Shown here in pieces: positions 8,240 to 17,853 of a stretch of DNA of 64,000 nucleotides; position 1 is the first letter of the stretch, and each line of letters begins with the position of its first letter. The DNA comes from Bacteroidota bacterium (GTDB lineage: Bacteria > Bacteroidota > Bacteroidia > Chitinophagales > Chitinophagaceae). The notes under the pieces were generated by a model that had not been told where the DNA came from, did not search any database, and was given only the letters and a program-made list of their open reading frames with translations. The translations under genes were made by a program, and so were the position numbers. The DNA lies in the NCBI GenBank assembly GCA_018267875.1, contig JAFDXP010000020.1:1-64000 (forward strand), in the 5' to 3' direction.

Positions 8240-9964
8240 TTGAAAAACACTATTCTAATTTTTTTTCTTTTATTTATTTGCCGCATTTCTGTGGCCCAAA
8301 TGCTTGATGTTCAGAAAGAAGTAGAGCGGATTGATACCTTAATGGACAAATATTTTGTAAATTTTAAGCAGGCGGAACATGCAGCGAATTATTTATATCA
8401 AATGCTATCTGAAAAGCCACAATTAAATAAAAATATAGTATATTTAATAGATGTAATGCTGCAAAAAGCAATACTTTATTCTTTGAAAGAGGATCATCAT
8501 AAAGCATTGAAGATTTCATTAGAAGCCTTAGACGCAGCAGAAAAGTATAATTTTCCAGATAGAGCTTATCGAAGTTGTTGGATAATAGCCATTATGTATG
8601 AAAATGGTAACTCATACGACATGTGTAAGAAGTATTTGGATAAAGCCAATGAATTATACAGGCAATACAAATTAGATAGTGTATATAGTATATACTGCGT
8701 GCGTATGTCTTCTTATTTGATTAAAGTTCACCAGCGTGATTCAGCTACAAGTATGGCTTATAAAGCTTTAGATTACGCTATGAAATATAATAACAAACGA
8801 GAGATTCGAGATGCTAATTTATTATTAGGTTCTTTATTAGTTAAAAAGAATTATGAAGAGGCAATTAAGTATAGGTATTTTGCTGCTAATCAATTTTTAG
8901 ACATTGAAGATTTTTCGTCAGCTTCTATTCAGTTGTCACTTGTAGCATCTACTTTTCTAAAAAATAAAAAGATTGAAAATGCTTTTCGCCATAGTGATTC
9001 TGCACTTCAGATATCACAAATGAACCATGTAGCCATCAACCCTATTATATATAGAATTAGAAGTGAGCTTTTTGAGGCAATTGGAAACGCGGATTCTGCT
9101 TTTTTTTATTTTAAAAAATTCCATGAATCATATATTACAGGTCAAGGAGCTGCACAAAATGCTAAAATAAAGCAGATTAGTGAACAGTATCAAAATGATA
9201 AGAAGGAAGCAATTATTAAAAGTAAAGATCAATTAATATTATTTATTGCAAGTTTGTTTGCCATTATTGTAGTCGGGACAATTATCTTAATTAAAAAAAA
9301 CAGAGAAATAAGGAAAAAAAGCAAAACTATCAGTCAACAAGTAGCAGAGCTTTCCAAAACACTTCATCAAAAACAAGTGCTTTTATCGGAATTGCAGCAT
9401 CGTGTAAAAAACAACCTACAACACGTAATCAGTATATTAGAAATTCAGAAAGAATCCGTTGATTTCAACAACATTGATGAACTAATTCGGGGAAACCAAA
9501 ACCGTATTCATTCAATGGCTTTGTTGCATAAAAAGTTGAATGTTACAGACAATGTACAGGAGGTAAATTTGAAAAGGTACATTGCTGAATTAGCTGAATT
9601 GGTAAAGGAATCGTATGATAGCTATGATAAAAAAATCAACCTTCAAGTAAATTGTACAATTGGAAATATTTCTTTGGAAAAGGCTCTACCCTTAGGATTA
9701 ATTATTGTTGAACTGGTCAGTAATAGCATGAAGCATGCTTTTAAAAAACGGCATGTAGGCATTATCAATATTGATTTTACCAGAGAGGAAAAACAGAATC
9801 GAAATGAATTAAGTTATTCCGACAATGGAATTGGGTTTGATTTTAATAAAATTTGTGATAAGGGCTTGGGGCAGGAAATCATAAAGGGATTGATTGACCA
9901 ATTAGGCGGAAGTACTGAAAGTCATTGCAACAACGGTTTTGAGTTAATTGTTTACTTCAAATAA
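8240..9964 (+). CDS. TPR-containing sensor histidine kinase (HisKA_2 type)
   Basis: A 574-residue kinase. A signal peptide (residues 1-20, ending SVAQ) is followed by helical tetratricopeptide-like repeats (about 25-300) that should lie in the periplasm, a transmembrane helix (about 325-345), a short coiled coil, then the phosphoacceptor motif LQHRVKNNLQ with His387, typical of HisKA_2 rather than classical HisKA. The ATPase domain follows, with N-box VELVSNSMKHAF and G-box DNGIGFD. Start is TTG at 8240: an in-frame stop lies directly upstream and the signal peptide begins there. The LytTR regulator starts 10 bp after its stop, so the pair is one operon and probably one phosphorelay. The sensed signal is unknown. 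Confidence 0.88.
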   Translation: MKNTILIFFLLFICRISVAQMLDVQKEVERIDTLMDKYFVNFKQAEHAANYLYQMLSEKPQLNKNIVYLIDVMLQKAILYSLKEDHHKALKISLEALDAAEKYNFPDRAYRSCWIIAIMYENGNSYDMCKKYLDKANELYRQYKLDSVYSIYCVRMSSYLIKVHQRDSATSMAYKALDYAMKYNNKREIRDANLLLGSLLVKKNYEEAIKYRYFAANQFLDIEDFSSASIQLSLVASTFLKNKKIENAFRHSDSALQISQMNHVAINPIIYRIRSELFEAIGNADSAFFYFKKFHESYITGQGAAQNAKIKQISEQYQNDKKEAIIKSKDQLILFIASLFAIIVVGTIILIKKNREIRKKSKTISQQVAELSKTLHQKQVLLSELQHRVKNNLQHVISILEIQKESVDFNNIDELIRGNQNRIHSMALLHKKLNVTDNVQEVNLKRYIAELAELVKESYDSYDKKINLQVNCTIGNISLEKALPLGLIIVELVSNSMKHAFKKRHVGIINIDFTREEKQNRNELSYSDNGIGFDFNKICDKGLGQEIIKGLIDQLGGSTESHCNNGFELIVYFK

Positions 9965-9974
9965 ACTCTTTCAG

Positions 9975-10679
9975 ATGGAAGAACAGACAATCTTATTAGT
10001 AGAAGACGACTTTTTAAATAGGCGATTATGTAGAAAGGTACTTGTTGATAATGCCTATCGGGTTTTGGAAGCAAAAAATGCTTCAGAAGCAAGATCAATT
10101 TTAAACAAAGAAAAAATTGAGTTAGCTATTCTGGATATCAATTTAGGCGAAGGTGAACGTAGTGGAATAACCATAGGGCAAGAGCTTGCAGAACAATATG
10201 GCGTTCCATTTTTATATCTGACGGCTTATGACAATCCTGAAATTATCAATCGAGCTATTGCTACTACGCCTTATGCTTATGTTACAAAACCCTTTAAGAG
10301 TACAGATCTACTGACAAGTGTAGCTTTAGCTATCAGACAGGGCACAAAACCTAATCGAGGAATCCTAACAATAATGGTTAAAGACGGTGAATTCAATGTG
10401 GATTTGCCTTTAGCGGATATTAACTATATAGAATCTGATGGGAATTATTTGCGGTTTTATACGAACAAAATGATGTACAAAAGTCGCTCAACTGTACAAC
10501 AAATTTTGGAAATTTTACCGCCAACTACTTTTATCAGAACACATCGAGCATATATTGTCAATAAGAATAAAATTGATAAATGGTCAGCCAAAAAACTTGT
10601 AGTGAATCAAATGGAAATACCCGTATCAGCTAACTATGTGCCGGACATCAATTTTATTGGTAAAAACACCGAAGAATAA
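9975..10679 (+). CDS. LytTR-family response regulator
   Basis: A 234-residue regulator: receiver domain (1-120) with acidic pocket VEDD, phosphoacceptor Asp54 in LAILDINLG and the conserved Lys in YVTKPFKS, followed by a LytTR DNA-binding domain (about 135-230: INYIESDGNYLRFYT, FIRTHRAYIVN). LytTR domains usually bind short direct repeats upstream of targets. ATG at 9975 is preferred to an in-frame TTG at 9948 inside the kinase gene because the receiver begins right after it. Pairing of a LytTR regulator with a HisKA_2 kinase with TPR sensor is common in this phylum. Targets are not evident here. Confidence 0.92.
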   Translation: MEEQTILLVEDDFLNRRLCRKVLVDNAYRVLEAKNASEARSILNKEKIELAILDINLGEGERSGITIGQELAEQYGVPFLYLTAYDNPEIINRAIATTPYAYVTKPFKSTDLLTSVALAIRQGTKPNRGILTIMVKDGEFNVDLPLADINYIESDGNYLRFYTNKMMYKSRSTVQQILEILPPTTFIRTHRAYIVNKNKIDKWSAKKLVVNQMEIPVSANYVPDINFIGKNTEE

Positions 10680-10777
10680 AAATTTCTGAACACCTTTCTT
10701 TATTTGATTTTCAATACAATTTATTTTGAAAATATGCCCTTATTTCTATGATATATCTACAAGTTTAATTTTAATGA

Positions 10778-11338
10778 TCAGACTGTATTTGCTTTTCCTT
10801 CTTCAATTTTTATCAAAGCAAATAAAGCATAGTTCACTATATCTTCAAAGTTGGCATCCATCCCTTCAGACACTTGTGTTTGTCCATCATTAGTTAGGAT
10901 TTGCTTGATGCGCATTAGTTTTACTAATATTAAATCAACAAAAGATTGTTGGCTCATGTCGCGCCAGGCTTCGCCATAGTCATGGTTTTTTTGCAGCATC
11001 AAAGCTTCAATTTTTTTTGCTTGTGCCTCATATTTTCTATTTGCTTCAGTGGCACTCCATTCTATATTTTCGTTGTCTGTTTCTTGCAGTTGAATCAGTG
11101 CAATAATTCCATAGTTTACTATGCCAATAAATTCACTTTCAATACTATCAGAAATTTTTTGAAAACCGGTTTCCTGAATTTGTCTGATACGCCAAGCTTT
11201 GATGTAGATTTGATCTACAATAGAAATTGTGCGAAGCACTCGCCAAGAAGTGCCATAGTCTTGTGCTTTACGCGAAAAAAGTTCCTTACATAAAATTGCA
11301 ACGGAACGATATTGTGCTAAGGTATTTGTAGCTGTCAT
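10778..11338 (-). CDS. DUF1599 protein with tandemly duplicated domain
   Basis: A 186-residue all-helical protein built from two copies of one unit. Copy 1 (about 14-90) has AQDYGTSWR, a segment ending AWRIRQI, and EFIGIVNYGIIALIQL; copy 2 (about 105-182) has NHDYGEAWR, KLMRIKQI, and NFEDIVNYALFALIKI. The shared DYGxxWR and IVNYxxxALI motifs identify DUF1599, described as a nucleotide-modification-associated domain. The ATG at 11338 is chosen over one at 11389, which would run across the folP start. The gene is divergent from folP with 40 bp between start codons. No enzymatic activity is established to my knowledge; a nucleotide-related role is plausible. Confidence 0.85.
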   Translation of the reverse strand: MTATNTLAQYRSVAILCKELFSRKAQDYGTSWRVLRTISIVDQIYIKAWRIRQIQETGFQKISDSIESEFIGIVNYGIIALIQLQETDNENIEWSATEANRKYEAQAKKIEALMLQKNHDYGEAWRDMSQQSFVDLILVKLMRIKQILTNDGQTQVSEGMDANFEDIVNYALFALIKIEEGKANTV

Positions 11339-11378
11339 ATTGCCGGAAAATGCCGGTGTGTTTTTTATTTTGTCAACG

Positions 11379-12242
11379 ATGCGTTTCAAAAGTACATTTT
11401 TACCGGTACAAAATAGTTTGCAAAGTCACGGTCAACTGCTTGATTTGTCCCGCCCAATTGTCATGGGTATTCTAAATGCTACGCCTGATAGCTTTTATAA
11501 TCAAGGTAGAGGAAGTGCTTTGTCTGAATTGCTTTCTTCTGCCGAGAAAATGATTGCAGATGGTGCAACTATTTTAGATGTTGGAGGTGCTTCAACAAAA
11601 CCCGGCGCCACCATGATAAATCCTTCTTTAGAAATTAATAGAGTGTTGCCCTTAATCAAAGAATTGCATAATGCTTTCCCTGAAGTTTGGCTGTCAATAG
11701 ATACCTATCATGCACAAGTGGCAATCGAAGCAGTGAAATCCGGAGCGTTTATAGTCAATGATGTAAGTAGTGGTCGTTTTGATCCATATATGATGAAAGC
11801 AGTTGCTCAATTGAAAGTGCCTTATATAGCCATGCACATGCAAGGAACACCGGAAACCATGCAAAGAGACCCACTGTATAATGATGTGGTTTTTGAAGTG
11901 CAAGCTGTTTTGAAAGAAACCGTAACCCGTTGTCATCAATCGGGCATTTTAGACATCGTCATTGATCCGGGATTTGGATTTGGAAAGACAGTAGTGCAAA
12001 ATTTTGAGATACTACAAAATATGCACTCCTTTAGAATCCTTGGGAGACCAATATTGGCGGGCATTTCCAGAAAATCTATGATCTGTAAAACACTATCCCT
12101 AACACCGGATGAAGCTTTAAATGGCACTACTGCATTGCATATGATTGCTTTGCAACAAGGCGCATCAATATTACGGGCACATGATGTGCGAGAAGCTATG
12201 CAAGCAATCAAGCTTTTTGAATACTTACAAATGGTAGATTAA
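11379..12242 (+). CDS. folP: Dihydropteroate synthase
   Basis: A 287-residue FolP, which joins 6-hydroxymethyl-7,8-dihydropterin pyrophosphate and p-aminobenzoate to form dihydropteroate in folate synthesis, and is the sulfonamide target. The family motifs are in order: IVMGILNATPDSF, the loop ILDVGGASTKPGA, VWLSIDTYHAQVA, FIVNDVSSG, IDPGFGFGKT and GISRKSM. Start is placed at ATG 11379 rather than an in-frame ATG at 11340 that would lie inside the divergent DUF1599 gene region. It ends in a convergent overlap with prmC in which the two stop codons share a TTAA. Confidence 0.95.
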   Translation: MRFKSTFLPVQNSLQSHGQLLDLSRPIVMGILNATPDSFYNQGRGSALSELLSSAEKMIADGATILDVGGASTKPGATMINPSLEINRVLPLIKELHNAFPEVWLSIDTYHAQVAIEAVKSGAFIVNDVSSGRFDPYMMKAVAQLKVPYIAMHMQGTPETMQRDPLYNDVVFEVQAVLKETVTRCHQSGILDIVIDPGFGFGKTVVQNFEILQNMHSFRILGRPILAGISRKSMICKTLSLTPDEALNGTTALHMIALQQGASILRAHDVREAMQAIKLFEYLQMVD

Positions 12243-13096
12243 TCAAGCCTTTTGGTTGCTTTTACCATACGATTGTTTTGATGAATGTCTTTTCTAAGTG
12301 TTACTTCAAAATTCATTTTTTGCAGCATAAGCACAGTGGCTTCAGCAAAATCTTGATGCACTTCAAAATATATTTTCCCACTCGATTGTAAATGCGTTAA
12401 CGCAAACTTCGCAATGACTCGATAGAATAGTAGTGAATCTTCTGATGGCACAAACAAAGCAAGTGAAGGCTCAAAATCGCGAACGTTTTGATCAAGTAGT
12501 TCGCTTTCAGATTCAGGAATGTATGGCGGATTTGAAACAATTACATCAAACTTTCCTAATTGAGCCGTCTGTTGAGAGTCAAGAAAATTAAGGACTGAAA
12601 AGTAAATTTGAGTGTTGAGTTTTATTGCATTTTCTTGTGCTATTTCAAGAGCTTCGTTACTGATGTCGCAGGCTGAAACTGTAGAAAATGGCATCTTGGT
12701 TTTAAGAGAAATAGCAAGGCATCCACTACCTGTACCTATATCCAGAATGAATAAATTTTGAGGTGTATTATTGTCGGCAACAATCCAATCAACCAACTCT
12801 TCAGTTTCTGGACGTGGAATTAAGACATGCTTATTTACTTTGAATAAATTTCCGGCAAACCATTGTTCACCAGTAATGTATTGAAGAGGCTCGCCAAGAG
12901 CCAACCGATTCGTGCAAGCATTGAGCAATTCTGTTTGAGAGGAAGAAAGAAAATTTTCCTTTTCAATAAGCCTTTGCAGTTTGCTTTTTCCTGTAATAAA
13001 GTCAAGTAGTTCGTGAGCAATGGCAGCAGATTCTCGATCAGAATATAATTCCAAAAGTGTGTTTCTTACTTGAAAAAAAGCTTCGTTTAAAGTCAT
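12239..13096 (-). CDS. prmC: Peptide chain release factor N5-glutamine methyltransferase
   Basis: A 285-residue PrmC/HemK, which methylates the Gln of the GGQ motif in release factors RF1 and RF2. It has the helical N-terminal domain (1-80), a SAM loop FILDIGTGSGCLAIS, the acidic motif ACDISNEALEIA and the catalytic NPPY in IVSNPPYIPESE. ATG at 13096 is preferred to a TTG at 13108 since the promoter -7 element covers that codon. It is convergent with folP and divergent from sbcD. Confidence 0.94.
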   Translation of the reverse strand: MTLNEAFFQVRNTLLELYSDRESAAIAHELLDFITGKSKLQRLIEKENFLSSSQTELLNACTNRLALGEPLQYITGEQWFAGNLFKVNKHVLIPRPETEELVDWIVADNNTPQNLFILDIGTGSGCLAISLKTKMPFSTVSACDISNEALEIAQENAIKLNTQIYFSVLNFLDSQQTAQLGKFDVIVSNPPYIPESESELLDQNVRDFEPSLALFVPSEDSLLFYRVIAKFALTHLQSSGKIYFEVHQDFAEATVLMLQKMNFEVTLRKDIHQNNRMVKATKRLD

Positions 13097-13105
13097 GAAT
13101 TGAAG

Positions 13106-13113
13106 CAAAGATA
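13106..13113 (-). promoter_or_regulatory. -7 promoter element for prmC
   Basis: Minus-strand TATCTTTG, a perfect TAnnTTTG, ends 9 bases before the prmC ATG. It overlaps the alternative TTG start, supporting the ATG at 13096. No matching -33 TTTG was identified. Confidence 0.45.
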
Positions 13114-13181
13114 AGTAGTGGCAGCATGAGAGAAACGCGCTGGAGGAAAAGACGGAATTTGTTTTCCATCACATTAAAGCC

Positions 13182-13226
13182 TGAAAATTTAGTGTTTAAT
13201 CATTTGGCTTTTGAAAATTTAGTGTT
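13182..13226. repeat. 15-bp direct repeat, 30-bp period, upstream of sbcD
   Basis: The word TGAAAATTTAGTGTT occurs exactly at 13182-13196 and again at 13212-13226. The start-to-start distance of 30 bp is nearly three helical turns, so a protein could bind both on one face of the DNA. The pair sits between prmC and sbcD, 55 bp before the sbcD start. No regulator is identified. Confidence 0.45.
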
Positions 13227-13280
13227 GGGCTTATCTTTAGTAAATTGCTTTGAATTCAAGTTAGACTGTAAATTTAGAAA

Positions 13281-14492
13281 GTGAAAATATTACACACTTC
13301 CGATTGGCATTTAGGCAGAACACTCTATTCAAAGAAGGAACGACAAGAGGAGCATACTGCATTTTTAGAATGGCTACTTCACACTATTCAAGACCATGCA
13401 ATTAACCTATTGCTTATTGCTGGCGATGTTTTTGATACGGCATCTCCAAGCAGCACTTCCCAAAAAATGTATTACGACTTCCTCGTAAAGGTTAGAGCCA
13501 TAGGCTGCAATAATGTAATTGTTGTGGGCGGCAATCACGATTCTCCCAGTTTTTTAAATGCCCCTAAAGATGTTTTAGCAGCATTAAATGTTACGGTAGT
13601 TGGCAACGTAAGCGAAAACTTGGAAGATGAAATTAAAGTGGTGAACGATAGCCATGAGAAACCGGCAGTTATCGTTTGTGGTGTCCCCTTTTTGCGCGAA
13701 AGAGATATTAGCCGTTTTGCAGAAGGCGAAAGCTATTCCGACCGATCAAAACGTATAAACGAAAACATAAAAAAGCACTACGAAAAAATTGCAGAATTGG
13801 CAGCAAGAAAGCGAAAATACTTGGGCGATAATATTCCGATATTGGCAACCGGACATTTATCCGTTGCGGGCGGCAAAAGAAATGATGATGATGGAGTGCG
13901 CGAAACTTACATCGGAAATATTGAAGCCATTGGCAGCGACATATTTCCTGATACATTTGATTATGTAGCACTGGGGCACTATCACATTCCTTCAAAAATT
14001 AAAGAACACATTCGCTACTGCGGCTCTCCAATCCCAATGGGGTTTGGCGAAGCAGGTCAAAAAAAATTGGTGTATGTAATTGATTTTTCGGCTGAAGAAA
14101 AATTTACCGGCATAGAAATTCCCGTATTTCAAAAGTTAGAGTCAATAGTTGGCGATAAAGCATTTATCGAAAACCGCCTAACAGAAATGAAGAAGGAAAA
14201 TACATCAGTTTGGGTTGAAATAATTTATATCGGCAACGAAATTTTCCCCGACTTTTCTGCCTGGATAAACCATCAAACCGATAACTCCAATATTGAAGTT
14301 TTAAAACAGCAAAACCGCCAATACTTGAATCAGGTTTTAACAGCAAACGATATTGCTGATGCTCTTGAAACACTTACTGCCATTGATGTTTTCGACAAAT
14401 TGCTTGAAAAAGCAAAAGTTTCCGAAGAGCAGCAAGCCGAGCTAAAAGAAACGTACCAAGAAATTATTGATGAGCTAAATATTGCGGGATAG
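13281..14492 (+). CDS. sbcD: Exonuclease subunit SbcD (Mre11-type nuclease)
   Basis: A 403-residue metallophosphoesterase, the nuclease half of SbcCD, which cuts hairpins and processes blocked DNA ends. All phosphoesterase motifs are visible: HTSDWHLG (metal-binding Asp and His), LIAGDVFD, VGGNHDSP, ATGHLSV and ALGHYHIP. The C-terminal region (about 290-403) provides the helices that contact SbcC. Start is GTG at 13281, since the family begins exactly MKILHTSDWHLG. Four bases separate its stop from sbcC, so the two form an operon. Confidence 0.95.
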   Translation: MKILHTSDWHLGRTLYSKKERQEEHTAFLEWLLHTIQDHAINLLLIAGDVFDTASPSSTSQKMYYDFLVKVRAIGCNNVIVVGGNHDSPSFLNAPKDVLAALNVTVVGNVSENLEDEIKVVNDSHEKPAVIVCGVPFLRERDISRFAEGESYSDRSKRINENIKKHYEKIAELAARKRKYLGDNIPILATGHLSVAGGKRNDDDGVRETYIGNIEAIGSDIFPDTFDYVALGHYHIPSKIKEHIRYCGSPIPMGFGEAGQKKLVYVIDFSAEEKFTGIEIPVFQKLESIVGDKAFIENRLTEMKKENTSVWVEIIYIGNEIFPDFSAWINHQTDNSNIEVLKQQNRQYLNQVLTANDIADALETLTAIDVFDKLLEKAKVSEEQQAELKETYQEIIDELNIAG

Positions 14493-14496
14493 TTCT

Positions 14497-17400
14497 ATGA
14501 AAATACTAAAACTGAAATTCAAAAATATAAACTCGCTATCCGGTGAAAACGAAATAGATTTTACACAACCTGTTTTTACAAACGATGGGCTTTTTGCCAT
14601 AACCGGAAAAACAGGGTCCGGCAAGAGTTCTATACTTGATGCCATTTCATTAGCTCTTTACGGAAGAACACCACGTGTAGAAATTTCCGGCAACGAAAAT
14701 GCAGTAATTACTAAAGGTGAAAAAGATTGCTATGCAGAAATAGTTTTTGAAGTTGGCGAAAAAATATGGAAATCATCGTGGAAGCAGGAAGTGAATAGAA
14801 ACGGAAATTTAAGACCCGTTAATCGGGTAATTGCTGATTCTAACGATCAAATAATTGCAGACCAAGTTCGCACTTGCAACGAAAAAATTGTTGAAATTAT
14901 TGGGCTAAAATTTGAACAATTCACAAAGGTAGTAATGCTTGCGCAAGGCAGTTTTGCCGCATTTCTGCAAGCCGGAAAAGATGAAAAAGGCGCGCTCTTG
15001 GAGCAAATTACCGGTACCGAAATTTATGGGGAAATTTCAAAGCAGGTACATGTAAGAAATAGAAGTGAAAAGGAAAAACTGAATAATATTGAAATTGAAA
15101 TTCAAGCAATAAAAATTTTCACGGAAGAAGAAATTGGAAACCTTATCAACGAAAACACATTTCTTGAAAAAGAAAAAAAACAAGTTGATGATGAATGGCA
15201 GAAAATAGAAGTTGCCAAAAAATGGCTCACTGATATTGCTATTTTTCAAACTCAAATTCTTGAAGCAAAGCAACAATTACCTTTATTAGAAAGCAATGTA
15301 AACTCAGCACTCAAGGCTTTAGAAAGCGCACAAACAAACCTACAAGCCGCAAAGGAAGAACTGAAAAATCAAGAACCTGTTTTTAAAAAAGTAAGAGAAA
15401 CTGATACCAAAATTTCGGAAAAGGAAAAGTTGCTCCAACCGCTTATTCAAAAAATTTCTGAGTTACAGGAGTATAATAATCGTATTGACCAATCTCTGAA
15501 AAAGCAACATTTTGATTATGAAAAAGCACAGCAGTTGCAGGCTGAAAACCAGCGTTGGTTAAATGATCATAAACAATACGAAAGCCTTGTTACTACTTAT
15601 TCAGCCATTGAAAAAGAAAGTGAATTGTTGCGGGTATCTTCAAATGAAATTTCACAGTTGCAAAAAGATGTAGCAAGCCTACAATCCAATTTAGAACAAA
15701 AGAAAGGAGCAACTGAAAAGGAAACTGAAAACTTCACCTTTAAGAGCAAGAGCCTACAAGCAAAAGAGAAGGAGCTACAAGATGAAAGAACTCAATTAAC
15801 AAGCCTTTTAAAGGGAATTGAATTGCCAGAACTGCTAATAAGAAAGGAACGTGTTTCAACCTTTGGCATACAATTAAAAAACCTCATCGAACTTGAAACA
15901 ATCCTCGCTTCTGGAAAAAACGAAATTGAAAAGGATACTGAAAATATTCAGCAGTTTGAAAAATCTGCTAAGGAGTTTTCAGAAAAAATGGAAGCCTATA
16001 AATCCACAAAAATCTTGCTTGAAAAGCAAATGGATATTCTAAATGAAAACATCAAGCTATCACAAACGATTTTGAGTTTAGAAGAACATCGTAAGCATTT
16101 AAAAGATGGAGAAGAATGTCCGCTTTGCGGCTCTAAAGTACATCCATTTGCACATGATAATATTCCGCAAATAGAAGAGAAGGAAAACGAATTAACCATT
16201 CTAAAAGCAAAGATTTCCGAAATAAGCATGTCTATACAGAAAGGCTTGGAAATGCTTGCTACACTTCACTCTAAGCGCGATAGTGCGTTTTTAAACAAAC
16301 AAAAGGAGGAAGTTAGATTTGCAGAGAATATAGAAAAGCGAAACACCGTTTTAGCTGAAATAAAAGTGCTTGAATCTGAAATTTCTATTCCTGTTGAAGT
16401 ATCTAAAATAGAACAGCTAAACGAGATATTAACTCAAAAGCGAAAAGAGTTAAAAGAGCTAAATGCACTCATTCAGCAAGCTACAAATAATGAGCAAAAA
16501 TTAGCCACACTTCGCGATATAGAAATACCAGCTTTGCAACGCGAAAAGTACACAGCCGAGCAGTTAGTAAATGCTGCCGAAACAGAACAAAAATTAGCTG
16601 CGCTACAGCTTGGAACAAAACAAAGTTTATTGGAAGAAAAGCAAGCCAAGTTTGCAGCAGAAAGCAAAAATTTTGTAAGCCGCCTTAAAGTATATTCGGT
16701 AGAAAATATTGAAGCACTGAAAGCTTGTTTGGAAACATGGAACAACAATAAAAAGCAGGCTGATGATTTAGCCAATCAATTAACTTCACTAAAGAACAGT
16801 ATAGCTATCAATCAAAAAGAGTTTGATACGCAAATAAAGCTACTTGCCGGCAAGCAGGACGAAAGGCAAAGCATAGCAAATGAAAAGCAAGAATTAAGCG
16901 AAGAACGAGCAAAAATATTTTCAAACCAATCGGTTGAAGAACAAGAAAATCGCTTAAAAAAAATGATTGAAAATGCTGAGGCAACTAAAGCTACAGCTCA
17001 ACAAGCAAGCGTAGAATCCAACACAGCATTTGCACAAACAATGGCAATTATTACCGAAAAGGAAAAAGAACTTTCCCATTTAAACCAACAAAAAATCACT
17101 GAAAAGTTACCGGAAACACTTCAAGCAGAATTAGATGAAAAGAAAGTAAAGGCTGAAGAACTTTCTCAAAAAATAGGAGCTAATAAACAGGCTTTAAAAG
17201 CAAATGAAAACAATTTAAAAGCATACGGCAGCAAGATAAAAGAAAAGGAAAAACAAAAAAAAGAAAGCCAAAAATTGAGTAACCTAAACGTACTGGTTGG
17301 GTCGGAAGATGGAAAGAAATTCCGCAATTTTGCTCAAGCATTAACTTTCGAGTATTTAATAGGATTATCAAATACGCAGCTTCAAAAAATGTCGGAGCGT

Positions 17401-17778
17401 TATATTTTAAAGCGCGTTGGAGATGCCACTAATCCATTTGAATTGTCGGTTATTGATAAATTTCAAAACAGCGAAGAGCGCACGGCACAAAACCTTTCGG
17501 GTGGTGAAAAGTTTATAGTGTCGCTATCGTTGGCACTTGGCTTGGCAAATATGGCAAGCAAAAACATGCGCATTGATACCATGTTTATTGATGAAGGCTT
17601 TGGAACACTCGATACCGATTATTTAGATATTGCATTGAATGCTTTAGCCAACTTGCAAAGCGAAGGCAAAGTAATAGGTGTAATTTCGCACCTCTCAGAA
17701 CTTAAAGAGCGAATAGCTACCCATATTGAAGTAATCCCGAGCGGCAACGGACATTCAAAAATTCAGATAACTTGCTGA
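14497..17778 (+). CDS. sbcC: Exonuclease subunit SbcC (Rad50-type ATPase)
   Basis: A 1093-residue SMC-like ATPase, partner of SbcD. The N-terminal Walker A (GKTGSGKSS) is followed by the Q-loop region (MLAQGSFAAFL), two very long charged coiled-coil arms, a central zinc hook CPLC (Cys541, Cys544) through which two molecules join, then the C-terminal signature LSGGE and Walker B MFIDEGFGTLD. ATG at 14497 is preferred to a TTG at 14482 within sbcD. Length and order are normal for the family. SbcCD works on palindromes and protein-blocked ends. Confidence 0.95.
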   Translation: MKILKLKFKNINSLSGENEIDFTQPVFTNDGLFAITGKTGSGKSSILDAISLALYGRTPRVEISGNENAVITKGEKDCYAEIVFEVGEKIWKSSWKQEVNRNGNLRPVNRVIADSNDQIIADQVRTCNEKIVEIIGLKFEQFTKVVMLAQGSFAAFLQAGKDEKGALLEQITGTEIYGEISKQVHVRNRSEKEKLNNIEIEIQAIKIFTEEEIGNLINENTFLEKEKKQVDDEWQKIEVAKKWLTDIAIFQTQILEAKQQLPLLESNVNSALKALESAQTNLQAAKEELKNQEPVFKKVRETDTKISEKEKLLQPLIQKISELQEYNNRIDQSLKKQHFDYEKAQQLQAENQRWLNDHKQYESLVTTYSAIEKESELLRVSSNEISQLQKDVASLQSNLEQKKGATEKETENFTFKSKSLQAKEKELQDERTQLTSLLKGIELPELLIRKERVSTFGIQLKNLIELETILASGKNEIEKDTENIQQFEKSAKEFSEKMEAYKSTKILLEKQMDILNENIKLSQTILSLEEHRKHLKDGEECPLCGSKVHPFAHDNIPQIEEKENELTILKAKISEISMSIQKGLEMLATLHSKRDSAFLNKQKEEVRFAENIEKRNTVLAEIKVLESEISIPVEVSKIEQLNEILTQKRKELKELNALIQQATNNEQKLATLRDIEIPALQREKYTAEQLVNAAETEQKLAALQLGTKQSLLEEKQAKFAAESKNFVSRLKVYSVENIEALKACLETWNNNKKQADDLANQLTSLKNSIAINQKEFDTQIKLLAGKQDERQSIANEKQELSEERAKIFSNQSVEEQENRLKKMIENAEATKATAQQASVESNTAFAQTMAIITEKEKELSHLNQQKITEKLPETLQAELDEKKVKAEELSQKIGANKQALKANENNLKAYGSKIKEKEKQKKESQKLSNLNVLVGSEDGKKFRNFAQALTFEYLIGLSNTQLQKMSERYILKRVGDATNPFELSVIDKFQNSEERTAQNLSGGEKFIVSLSLALGLANMASKNMRIDTMFIDEGFGTLDTDYLDIALNALANLQSEGKVIGVISHLSELKERIATHIEVIPSGNGHSKIQITC

Positions 17779-17853
17779 CGTACTTTTTTGTCTAAAGTCT
17801 ATATTTTAACTGTAGCATAATAGATGTTTTAGTTTCCTCCAAAGCAGAAAAAA

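Noticed and set aside
15037-17371. Several minus-strand ORFs inside sbcC
   Set aside because: Shadows of the coiled-coil arms; Phe/Leu-rich sequences typical of the antisense of Lys/Glu-rich codons.
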